Source of the DNA: JAOPZW01 sp963835295
GTDB lineage: Bacteria > Actinomycetota > Thermoleophilia > Solirubrobacterales > Solirubrobacteraceae
Direction of reading: 5' to 3'
Assembly: GCA_963835295.1 (NCBI GenBank)
Contig: CAWIEX010000002.1
Coordinates: forward strand, 496,001 to 560,000
DNA length: 64,000 nucleotides
Both the position numbers and the translations under genes were made by a program. Shown one piece after another: positions 46,502-54,695 of the stretch. Numbering within the stretch: position 1 is the first letter of the stretch; every line of letters begins with the position of its first letter. The notes beneath the pieces were generated by a model. It ran no database searches and was not told the origin of the DNA. It saw only the letters and a list, made by a program, of their open reading frames with translations.

Positions 46502-47115
46502 GGGCCCGGCTCCTCGTCGATCACCACGCGCCGGGGGTGGCCGGCGTCGCGGCGCAGGCGCCCCGCCGCCATCAGCGCGACGGCGCGCGGCAGAAGCTCG
46601 TGCTCGATCGGGCGCAGGCTCGCGCGGACCGCGGCCGGATCGCGTGCGTCGGGCAGCTCGACCGCGCGCTGGAGCACGATCGGCCCGGTGTCCACGCCCG
46701 CGTCGACGAGGTGCACCGTCACACCGAAGACCTTCACCCCGTGCTCGAGGGCCTGCTCGATCGCGCGCACGCCCGGGAAGGCCGGCAGCAGCGAGGGATG
46801 GACGTTGAGGATCCGGTCGGGGAAGCGCGCCACGAAGCCGGCGTCGAGGATCGCCATGTAGCCGGCGAGCACCACGAGCTCGACCCCCTGCTCGGTCAGC
46901 CAGTCGCCCATGGCGGCGTCGCGCGCGGCGCGCGCCCCGAACTCCGAGCGCAGGAAGACCCGCGACGGCACGCCCGCGGCCCGGGCGCGCTCGAGCGCGC
47001 GCGCCGAGGGCTGATCGCAGGCCACGGCGACGACCTCGACCTCGCGGCCGTGGACGCCGTCGAGCAGCGCCTGGAGGTTCGTGCCCTCGCCCGAGGCGAG
47101 GACGCCGACTCTCAT
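46498..47115 (-). CDS. purN: Phosphoribosylglycinamide formyltransferase
   Basis: A 205-residue enzyme transferring the formyl group of 10-formyl-THF to GAR in purine synthesis. Motifs: VLASGEGTNLQALLDG, the catalytic NVHPSLLPAFPG (Asn and His) and HLVDAGVDTGPIVLQ with the catalytic Asp. ATG 47115 lies eight bases after the recQ stop, so it is co-transcribed with the helicase. Confidence 0.95.
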   Translation of the reverse strand: MRVGVLASGEGTNLQALLDGVHGREVEVVAVACDQPSARALERARAAGVPSRVFLRSEFGARAARDAAMGDWLTEQGVELVVLAGYMAILDAGFVARFPDRILNVHPSLLPAFPGVRAIEQALEHGVKVFGVTVHLVDAGVDTGPIVLQRAVELPDARDPAAVRASLRPIEHELLPRAVALMAAGRLRRDAGHPRRVVIDEEPGP

Positions 47116-47123
47116 GGGCACCG

Positions 47124-48917
47124 TCACGCTCCGCCGTCGGCGGCCACCAGCTCCGCTTGGCCCAGCCGCAGCTTGGGGTAGGCGCCGCCGGTCGAGACCA
47201 GGCGCCCCTCGTCGAGCAGCTCGTCCACGCGCGCCAGCACCTCGTCCGCGCGCAGGTGGGCGAACGTCCCGTACGAGGGCAGACCGTCGTAGGCGTTCTT
47301 GCGCACGGCCTGCGAGCGCCCGCCGCGCAGGATCTCGACCGTGCGCGTGCGCCCGACCGACGGCTCTGCGCCGGTGACCACGTCGACGATGGCCGCATCG
47401 AGATCGCCCGCCGGAGGGCCCCCGGCGACCGCTCGGCGCGCGGGCGGCGCGGGAACGAGCTCGGGCGCGCAGACGTCGCAGCACGGCACCTCGGCCTGCG
47501 GCTGCGCGCGATCGCCGAAGTGGCGCAGGATGGCCGCGCGCCTGCACTCGGCGCCCTCCACGAAGGCCCACACCGCGCGGTACTGGCGCCAGCGGGCGCG
47601 CTGCGCATCCCCGGCCGACGACCGGCACGTCGCCCGTGCCCGGCCGTCGAAGGCGCCGAGGACGCGCCCGCGCAGGCGATCGATCGGCGCCGGCGCCGGG
47701 CGCACGACGCCGGCGCGCGCGAGATGGCCGACGATGGCCCGCATCCGCTCGGGCTCCGGATCGCCGGCCGCCGACACCGGCAGGTCGTAGCGGCCGTCGA
47801 CCGCGGCGCGCAGCAGCGTCCCGGCCACCGCCTCGAGCGCCGCGTCGTCCACCTCGGCGCGCTGGATGAAGAAGACGTGCAGGCCCTTGTCGCGGCTCTC
47901 GGCGAAGAGCAGGGCGCGCGACGGGAGGCCGTCGCGCCCCGCGCGCCCGGCCTCCTGGTAGTAGGCCTCGACCGACCCCGGCACGGTGGCGTGCGCGACG
48001 GTGCGCACGTCGGACTTGTCGACGCCCATGCCGAAGGCGTTGGTGGCCACCACGACCTCGACCTCGCCGTCCATGAAGCGCCGCTGGGCCTCGGAGCGCT
48101 CCTGGCGCCCGAGGCCGGCGTGGTAGGCCAGCACCTCGGTCCCCAGCGCGCCCTCCAGGGCGCCGGCCAGGTCCTCGGTCTCCGCGCGGGTGCCCGCGTA
48201 GACGATGGCCGGGCGCGCCCCTTCGTCCGCCAGCGCGCCCGCGATCCGCGCGCGCTTGTCGGCGGCGCCGCGGCACGGCACGACGGCGAAGGACAGGTTC
48301 GGCCGATCGAAGCCGGTGGTGACCCGCACGGGCTCGCGCAGCCCCAGGCGCGCCACGATGTCGGCCGCGACCTGCGGCGTCGCCGTGGCGGTCGAGGCCA
48401 CGAGCGCCTGCGCGCCCAGCCAGCGCGCCGCGTCGGCGAGGCGGAAGTAGTCCGGGCGGAAGTCGTGGCCCCACTGCGAGACGCAGTGCGCCTCGTCGAC
48501 GACGAACAGCCCCACGTGCGCGGCCTTCAGCGCCTCGGCGAAGCCCGCCGACGAAAAGCGCTCGGGCGCGATGTAGAGCAGTCGCACCTCACCGGCGGCG
48601 GCGCGCTGCATCACGGCGCGGTTGGCCCCGGCGTCCTGCTGGGCGTTGACCACGGCGGCGCGCCCCGGGGCGACGCGCTCGAGCCCCTCGACCTGATCCT
48701 GCATCAGGGACACGAGCGGCGAGACCACCACCGTGAGGTCGTCGCGCATGAGCGCCGGCAGCTGGTAGCACAGCGACTTGCCCGCGCCGGTGGGCATGAC
48801 GACGAGCACGTCGCGCGCCGGGCCCGGCCCCGTCAGCGCGCGCACGGCCTCGGCCTGCCCGGGGCGGAAGGCCTCGAAGCCGAAGAGCGATCGCAGTGCG
48901 GTGTGGGCGGCGTCCAT
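47124..48917 (-). CDS. recQ: ATP-dependent DNA helicase RecQ
   Basis: A 597-residue 3'-5' helicase. Motifs: FRPGQAEAVRAL, VVMPTGAGKSLCYQLPAL, VVDEAHCVSQWGHDFRPDY, ASTATATPQV, TNAFGMGVDKSDVRTV and QEAGRAGRDGLPS. The RQC zinc-site cysteines include ECRRAAILRHF and PCCDVC. A winged-helix region follows. There is no clear HRDC domain. It acts in recombination and fork repair. It shares a transcript with purN. Confidence 0.94.
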   Translation of the reverse strand: MDAAHTALRSLFGFEAFRPGQAEAVRALTGPGPARDVLVVMPTGAGKSLCYQLPALMRDDLTVVVSPLVSLMQDQVEGLERVAPGRAAVVNAQQDAGANRAVMQRAAAGEVRLLYIAPERFSSAGFAEALKAAHVGLFVVDEAHCVSQWGHDFRPDYFRLADAARWLGAQALVASTATATPQVAADIVARLGLREPVRVTTGFDRPNLSFAVVPCRGAADKRARIAGALADEGARPAIVYAGTRAETEDLAGALEGALGTEVLAYHAGLGRQERSEAQRRFMDGEVEVVVATNAFGMGVDKSDVRTVAHATVPGSVEAYYQEAGRAGRDGLPSRALLFAESRDKGLHVFFIQRAEVDDAALEAVAGTLLRAAVDGRYDLPVSAAGDPEPERMRAIVGHLARAGVVRPAPAPIDRLRGRVLGAFDGRARATCRSSAGDAQRARWRQYRAVWAFVEGAECRRAAILRHFGDRAQPQAEVPCCDVCAPELVPAPPARRAVAGGPPAGDLDAAIVDVVTGAEPSVGRTRTVEILRGGRSQAVRKNAYDGLPSYGTFAHLRADEVLARVDELLDEGRLVSTGGAYPKLRLGQAELVAADGGA

Positions 48918-49000
48918 GGCGGGCGTCCGACCATAGCGGCGGCCCCGGCGGGCACCGCGGCGCGGGAGCCGGTCTGCGCAGTCCCGTCGCGAAGTCGTCG

Positions 49001-50452
49001 CTAAGCGCGCACGAGCGGCAGCTCGAGCGAGAACTTCCCGCCCGCCTCGTCGCTGCCGGCCAGCGGGTAGTCGCCCGTGAAGCAGGCGTCGCAGTGGGTC
49101 TCGCGCTCGCCGCGCACGGCCTCGTAGACACCCGCCAGCGACAGGTAGGCGAGCGAGTCGGCGCCCAGCTCGGCGGCGACCTCGGCCTCCGTGCGCTCGT
49201 GGGCGATCATCTCCTCGCGCGTCGACATGTCGATGCCGTAGTGGCAGGGATGGCGGATCGGCGGCGCCGAGATCCGCATGTGCACCTCGGCCGCGCCCGC
49301 GTCGCGCAGCATCTGCACGATCTGGCGCGTGGTGTTGCCGCGCACGATCGAGTCGTCAACGACCACGAGCCGCCGGCCGCCCACGATCTCTGGCAGCGGG
49401 TTGAACTTCAGGCGCAGGCCGTGCTTGCGCAGCTCCTGGCCGGGCTGGATGAAGGTCCGGGCCACGTAGCGGTTCTTGATGATCCCGTCGTCCTGGGGCA
49501 GGCCGGCCGCCCGCGCGAACCCGCGCGCCGCGGGGTTGCCCGAGTCGGGCACCGAGATGACGAGGTCGGCCGTCGGCGCGGGCGCCTCGCGCGCCAGGAT
49601 CTCCCCCATTCGCCCGCGCGCGGCCTGCAGGACGTCGCCGCCCATGCGCGAGTCGGGCCGCGCGAAGTAGATGTACTCGAAGACGCAGAAGGCCTCGCGC
49701 GCGCCCTCCACGACCTGACGGGTGCGGATGCCGTCCTCGCCGATCGAGACGAGCTCGCCGGGCGCGACATCGCGCAGCCGCTTGGCCCCGATGATGTCGA
49801 AGGCGCACGTCTCGGATGCGACGCAATAGCGGTCGCCGATCATGCCCAGCGCGAGCGGGCGCACGCCGGCGGGGTCGCGGAAGGCATAGATGCGCTTCTT
49901 GGTCATGACCACCGTCGAGAAGGCGCCGTGCAGGCGCGGCATGACGTCGGCGATCGCGTCCTCGATGTCATCGGCCGGGTGGGTGGCCAGCAGCGCGGCG
50001 ATGATCTCCGAGTCCGACGTCGAGCTGAAGGTGACCTCGCGCTCGCGCAGCTCGGCGTGCAGCTCGACGGCGTTGATGAGGTTGCCGTTGTGGGCGAGCG
50101 CGAGCTCGCGGCGGTTGCCGCCCGCGCCGTCGCTGCGATGGACGGGCTGGGAGTTCTCCCACTCGTTGGAGCCGGTGGTCGAGTAACGGACGTGGCCGAT
50201 CGCCAGGTGGCCGCCCAGCGCCCGCAGGTCGTGCTCCTTGAACACCTGGGAGACGAGGCCGAGCGCGCGCTGGGTGATGATGTAGCCGCCGTGGTCGGCG
50301 GCCGCGATCCCCGCGGACTCCTGCCCGCGATGCTGGAGCGCGTACAGCGCGAAGTAGGCGAGACGCGAGACGTCGTGCTCGGGGCCGTAGATCCCGAACA
50401 CCCCGCACTCGTCCCGCGGTCCGTCGCGCTCGTCGAGGGGTGGCTGAGCCAC
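49001..50452 (-). CDS. purF: Amidophosphoribosyltransferase
   Basis: Commits PRPP to purine synthesis by forming phosphoribosylamine. 483 residues. A 15-residue propeptide ends DGPRDE, and Cys16 (CGVFGIYG) would become the N-terminal nucleophile. The glutaminase domain has VRYSTTGSNEWENSQP. The PRPP loop is LVVVDDSIVRGNTTRQ. The iron-sulfur cysteines typical of Bacillus-type PurF are present (RHPCHYGIDMS, CDACFTGDYP). The start GTG 50452 sets the propeptide. Confidence 0.96.
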   Translation of the reverse strand: MAQPPLDERDGPRDECGVFGIYGPEHDVSRLAYFALYALQHRGQESAGIAAADHGGYIITQRALGLVSQVFKEHDLRALGGHLAIGHVRYSTTGSNEWENSQPVHRSDGAGGNRRELALAHNGNLINAVELHAELREREVTFSSTSDSEIIAALLATHPADDIEDAIADVMPRLHGAFSTVVMTKKRIYAFRDPAGVRPLALGMIGDRYCVASETCAFDIIGAKRLRDVAPGELVSIGEDGIRTRQVVEGAREAFCVFEYIYFARPDSRMGGDVLQAARGRMGEILAREAPAPTADLVISVPDSGNPAARGFARAAGLPQDDGIIKNRYVARTFIQPGQELRKHGLRLKFNPLPEIVGGRRLVVVDDSIVRGNTTRQIVQMLRDAGAAEVHMRISAPPIRHPCHYGIDMSTREEMIAHERTEAEVAAELGADSLAYLSLAGVYEAVRGERETHCDACFTGDYPLAGSDEAGGKFSLELPLVRA

Positions 50453-50484
50453 GGCGCTGAGCGTAGCAGTGGGGTCGGGCGTGG

Positions 50485-52593
50485 CTACGCGGGCGCGGGC
50501 ACGCTCTCGCCGAGGCCGACCCGCGCGTGCAGGCGGCGCAGCACGCGCGGGCTCCACCAGTTGCGATCGCCCAGCAGGGCCATCAGGCTCGGGACCAGCA
50601 GCGCCCTCACGACGAAGGCGTCGACGAGGACGGCGACCACGGCGCCGACGCCGATCTCCTTGAGGAAGACGATCTGCGACGTGGCGAAGGCGCCCATCGC
50701 GACGGCGAGCAGGACCGCGGCCGCCGAGACCAGCCGGCCGGTCGCGCCGATGCCCGTGGTGATGGCCCACGGCTGCGAGAGGCCGCGGTCGTGCGCCTCC
50801 TTGATCCGTCCGATGACGAACACGCCGTAGTCGGTCGAGATCGCGAACGCGATGGCCGCGAGGACGAGGAAGTCGGCCTCCTCGATCCCGCCCTGGCTCG
50901 TGTAGCCCAACAGCGACTCGAAGCGGCCGTCCTGGAAGATCAGCACGAGCGCGCCGGTGGTGACTCCGAGGGTCAGGAAGCTCATGACCAGCGCCTTGAT
51001 GGGCAGGACCGCGCTGCCGGTCATCAACCACAGCAGGACGAGCGTGGTGAGCACGAGGATGGCCAGGGCGATGGGCAGGCCGGCGACGATGGCGGCGTGG
51101 CCGTCGGCGAAGCGGGCCGCGTTGCCGCCGACGTCGACCGCGAACGGCGGCGAGAGGGCGCGGATGCCCTTCACCGCGTTCTGCGCCGCGTCGTCGAGCG
51201 GCGAGCCTGGCACGACGGCGTCGATCCGCCACGTGGATCCATCGAGCCGCTGGGGCGCGGACACCGAGCGCACGCCGTCGACCGCGCCGATGCTCGCCGC
51301 GTACCGGTCGACGGCGGCACGCGCGCCAGCGGGCGCGTGCACCGCGATCACGACAGGGTCAGAGCTCAGCTGCGGGTAGTCGGCCGCCAGCCGATCGTCG
51401 ACCGCGCGCGCGGAGTGCGAAGTCGGCAGGATCCCCGCGTCGACGCCGGTCCACTGGGCGCGCAGCGTCGGGATCGCCACCAGGATCATGGCCGCCGCGG
51501 TGACCGCCGCCACCGCCCCCGGGCGCCGCATCACGGTTGCCGTGATCCGTGCCCAGCGCGTCTCGGCCGGGTTCGGGACGCCGTGACGCGGCATCAGCCT
51601 CGTGCCCATCCGGGTGAAGAGCGCGGGCAGCAGGAGCAGGGCGACCGAGGCGGCGACCAGGGCGACCACGGCGCCGCCGATGCCGATCGACTTGAGGAAC
51701 TGCTGCGGGAAGACGACGAGCGAGGCCATCGCCGCGGCCACGGTGAGCGCGCTGAACACGACCGTGCGCCCGGCGGTCGCCATGGCGACGCGGACCGCAC
51801 CCGGTACGTCGCGCCCCGCGCCGAGCTCCTCGCGGAAGCGCGACACGAGGAACAGGGCGTAGTCGATGGCGAGACCGAGGCCGAGGCCGAAGATCACGTT
51901 GAGCGAGTAGACCGACAGGCCGTACACGCTGTCGATGAGGCGGACGACCACGAACGAGCAGACCACGGCCAGCAGCCCGACCATCAGCGGAAGCGCGGCG
52001 GCACGGCCCCCGCGGAAGAAGATCAGGGCGAGCAGCGCGAGGAGCGGGAACGCGAGCAGCTCGGCGCGCCCGAGATCGCTGCTGACCTGGTCGCCGATCT
52101 GCTCGCCGGCGACCGCGGGGCCGCCGAGGGTCACGCCCGGCACGTCCTTCAGGCGGTCGGCGGCGCCAGCCACGACGGCGCCCTCGTCGGCCGACGCCTC
52201 GAGCGTCGCGGTGACCAGCGCCGACTTGCCGTCCGCGGCCACGAGCGCCCGGCCGCCAGGCCCATCCGCGGGCGTGCGCACGACCGCGACGCCGGGAGCG
52301 TCTTCGGCCACGCGGGCGACCTGCGCGATGCGCTCGCGCGCCTGTGCGCTGCTCGCGCCCTGCGGCGTGTCGACCACCGCGATGAGCCCAGGGGACGCGT
52401 CGAGGCCGCTGGCGTCCTCGATCGCCTGCCTCGCGGCGACCGACGACGAGCCGGGATCCTCGAACCCACCGGCAGAGTCCAGCTGCCCGGCGACGGGCCC
52501 GCCGAAGACGGCGGCGACGAGGAACACGACCAGCGCCGCGATCAGGGTCCGGCGTGGCCGGCGGCTGCCGTGCTCGGCGAGGGCGTTCAACAT
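50485..52593 (-). CDS. MMPL/RND-family membrane transporter
   Basis: A 702-residue protein with about 12 helices and two large extracytoplasmic loops (after helices 1 and 7). Proton-relay and family motifs: GLGLGLAIDYALFLVSRFRE and, in the second half, FAISTDYGVFVIGRIKEAHD. MMPL proteins export lipids or hydrophobic compounds. It is divergent from the two-component system at 52793, which may control it through the repeats between them. Purine gene purF is 32 bases downstream. Confidence 0.93.
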   Translation of the reverse strand: MLNALAEHGSRRPRRTLIAALVVFLVAAVFGGPVAGQLDSAGGFEDPGSSSVAARQAIEDASGLDASPGLIAVVDTPQGASSAQARERIAQVARVAEDAPGVAVVRTPADGPGGRALVAADGKSALVTATLEASADEGAVVAGAADRLKDVPGVTLGGPAVAGEQIGDQVSSDLGRAELLAFPLLALLALIFFRGGRAAALPLMVGLLAVVCSFVVVRLIDSVYGLSVYSLNVIFGLGLGLAIDYALFLVSRFREELGAGRDVPGAVRVAMATAGRTVVFSALTVAAAMASLVVFPQQFLKSIGIGGAVVALVAASVALLLLPALFTRMGTRLMPRHGVPNPAETRWARITATVMRRPGAVAAVTAAAMILVAIPTLRAQWTGVDAGILPTSHSARAVDDRLAADYPQLSSDPVVIAVHAPAGARAAVDRYAASIGAVDGVRSVSAPQRLDGSTWRIDAVVPGSPLDDAAQNAVKGIRALSPPFAVDVGGNAARFADGHAAIVAGLPIALAILVLTTLVLLWLMTGSAVLPIKALVMSFLTLGVTTGALVLIFQDGRFESLLGYTSQGGIEEADFLVLAAIAFAISTDYGVFVIGRIKEAHDRGLSQPWAITTGIGATGRLVSAAAVLLAVAMGAFATSQIVFLKEIGVGAVVAVLVDAFVVRALLVPSLMALLGDRNWWSPRVLRRLHARVGLGESVPAPA

Positions 52594-52691
52594 GGTCGAG
52601 GGCTCCTTGCTGACGGGTGGGCGACGACCGGGAGGCTAGGCGCGCGGCGCCCGCGCATCGTCGGCCTGCGCGACGAACCTGCCGCTGCACC

Positions 52692-52732
52692 CCAGGCAGT
52701 ACGAGGCGCCCGACGTACTCCCCTGGCAGTAC
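52692..52732. promoter_or_regulatory. Repeat-containing intergenic region between MMPL pump and kinase
   Basis: CC(A/T)GGCAGTAC occurs twice in direct orientation (52692-52702 and 52722-52732). AGTACG (52698-52703) and CGTACT (52714-52719) form an inverted repeat with a 10-base spacer. This is a plausible binding site for the LuxR-type response regulator encoded next door. Confidence 0.4.
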
Positions 52733-52792
52733 CCGGCCGCCCTCTCCTGAGACGACGACGACGGGCTGCACGGCCGGTACCGTGACCGTCAG

Positions 52793-53938
52793 ATGAGCCG
52801 TGTCCTCAGAGCCGCCGACACGCGCGAGCTGCCGCTCGTCCTCGTGCTCATCGCCGCCGCCCTCGCCGAGGGCCACTGGAGCGAGCAGTCCGCTGGCCTG
52901 TCGCCGCTCGGCGTCCTCGCCGCGGTGGCCATCGCCCTGCCGCTGCTGTGGCGCCACCGCGCGCCCCAGATCGTGCTCGCGCTCGTCGTCGGCGGCGTCT
53001 TCGCGTGCATGGCCACGCTGAAGCCCGGTTGGACCGTCGTCGCCGTCTCGGCCGTCGCGATCTACAGCGTCGCCCTCTACGGCGATCGCGTGCGCACGCT
53101 GGGAACCGCCGCATGCGTCCTCGCCGTCACGGTCGCGGTCATGACCCTGTTCTCGGATCGGGGCCTGCTCAGCTACGACGCCCTGACCCGCGTCGGCGTG
53201 CTGCTCATCGCCCTGGTCCTCGGCGACGCGGTGCGCAGTCGCCGCACGATCGAGCTGGCCGCGGCCCAGCGCGAGGCCGAGCGCGAGCGCCGCGCGCATA
53301 CTGAGGCGGAGCGCCGCCTCGCCGACGAGCGCCTGCGCATCGCGCGCGAGGTCCACGACGTCGTGGCCCACGCGATGGTCGCCATCAACGTCCAGGCCGG
53401 CGTCGCCGCCCACGTCCTGCACAAGCGCCCGGGCCAGGCCGAGACCGCGCTCACCGAGATCAAGCGCGTCTCGGGTGCGGCGCTCGACGACCTGCGCGCC
53501 ACCCTCGGCCTGCTGCGCGACGAGCACGCCGCCGCGCCGGTCTCACCGACGCGCGTGCTGTCCGGGGTCCCCGACCTCGCCGCGCCGTTGCGCGCTGCCG
53601 GGGTGCGCGTCGACGTCGACCTCGACGGCCCGGAGGACCGGGTGACCTCGCCGGTCGGCGCCGCCGCGTATCGCATCGTGCAGGAGGCGCTGACCAACGT
53701 CCTGCGCCATGCCGACGCCTCGTCGGCGGCGGTGCGCGTGGCCATCGGCGCGAACCGGGTCGAGATCGACGTCCGCAACGACAGCGTCGCCCCCTCGGCC
53801 GAGCCGCCGCCCGAGAGCCCCGGCAACGGGCTGCGCGGCATGGCCGAGCGCGCCGAGGCGCTGGGCGGCCGCGTCGAGGCCGGCCGGCTCCCGGACGGCG
53901 GCTGGCAGGTGCACGCCGTCCTGCCACTGGCGCGATGA
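52793..53938 (+). CDS. NarL-type sensor histidine kinase (HisKA_3)
   Basis: A 381-residue membrane kinase. Five to six helices in residues ~12-150 lead to a coiled coil (AAQREAERERRAHTEAERRL). The HisKA_3 phosphoacceptor follows (RIAREVHDVVAHAM), then a GHKL ATPase (QEALTNVLRHADAS, GNGLRGMAERAEALGG). It phosphorylates the response regulator, whose ATG overlaps its stop (ATGA). The signal is unknown; membrane stress or a substrate of the divergent MMPL pump is inferred. Confidence 0.94.
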   Translation: MSRVLRAADTRELPLVLVLIAAALAEGHWSEQSAGLSPLGVLAAVAIALPLLWRHRAPQIVLALVVGGVFACMATLKPGWTVVAVSAVAIYSVALYGDRVRTLGTAACVLAVTVAVMTLFSDRGLLSYDALTRVGVLLIALVLGDAVRSRRTIELAAAQREAERERRAHTEAERRLADERLRIAREVHDVVAHAMVAINVQAGVAAHVLHKRPGQAETALTEIKRVSGAALDDLRATLGLLRDEHAAAPVSPTRVLSGVPDLAAPLRAAGVRVDVDLDGPEDRVTSPVGAAAYRIVQEALTNVLRHADASSAAVRVAIGANRVEIDVRNDSVAPSAEPPPESPGNGLRGMAERAEALGGRVEAGRLPDGGWQVHAVLPLAR

Positions 53939-54603
53939 TCTCCGTCCTGATCGCCGACGACCAGGCCCTGGTGCGCGCCGGCTTCGCCGCCCTGCTCGAA
54001 GCCGAGGACGACCTGGAGGTCTGCGCCGAGGCGTCCGACGGCGAGGAGGCGGTCCGGCTCGCGCGCTCGCTGGCGCCCGACATCGTGCTCATGGACGTCC
54101 GGATGCCGCGGATGGACGGGCTCGAGGCGACCACGGCGATCACCTCTGACGAGCGCCTCGCCGAGACGCGCGTCGTCGTCCTCACCACCTTCGAGCTCGA
54201 CGAGTACGTGTTCGGCGCGCTGCGCGCGGGGGCCAGCGGGTTCCTAATGAAGGACCTCGAGGCGCCCGACCTGCTCGCCGCGATCCGCGTGGTCGCCGAG
54301 GGCGACGCGCTGCTCGCCCCGCGGGTGACGCGGCGCCTGATCGAGGCCTTCGCCCGCTCGCCCGAGCGGACGCTCGTGTCGCCGCCGGCCCTCGACGAGC
54401 TCACCGCGCGCGAGCGCGAGGTGCTCGCGCTCGTCGGGGCCGGCCTCAGCAACGGCGAGATCGCCGACCAGCTCGTCGTCTCCCCGCTCACCGCGAAGAC
54501 CCACGTTTCGCGGCTGCTGATGAAGCTCGGCGCGCGCGACCGCGCCCAGCTCGTGGTGGTCGCCTACGAGAGCGGGCTCGTGGTGCCGCGCGGCCTGGCG
54601 TAG
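53935..54603 (+). CDS. NarL/LuxR-family response regulator
   Basis: A 222-residue regulator. The receiver has acidic residues in VLIADDQALV, phospho-Asp in DIVLMDVRMPRMDG, Thr in VVLTTF and Lys in LMKD. The LuxR-type helix-turn-helix is ELTAREREVLALVGAGLSNG and VSPLTAKTHVSRLLMKLG. Partner of the preceding kinase. Confidence 0.96.
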   Translation: MISVLIADDQALVRAGFAALLEAEDDLEVCAEASDGEEAVRLARSLAPDIVLMDVRMPRMDGLEATTAITSDERLAETRVVVLTTFELDEYVFGALRAGASGFLMKDLEAPDLLAAIRVVAEGDALLAPRVTRRLIEAFARSPERTLVSPPALDELTAREREVLALVGAGLSNGEIADQLVVSPLTAKTHVSRLLMKLGARDRAQLVVVAYESGLVVPRGLA

Positions 54604-54695
54604 CCACTCGCCTCAGTGACATGGAGCACACCGCGGAAGGCGCAAGCGCCCCGCGCGTCCTCTCCTCCCGATAGGGATCACAACGAGGGAGTTGC

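Noticed and set aside
54639..54650. GGCGC-AA-GCGCC hairpin after the response-regulator gene as a terminator
   Set aside because: A five-pair stem with a two-base loop is too small, and no U tract follows.
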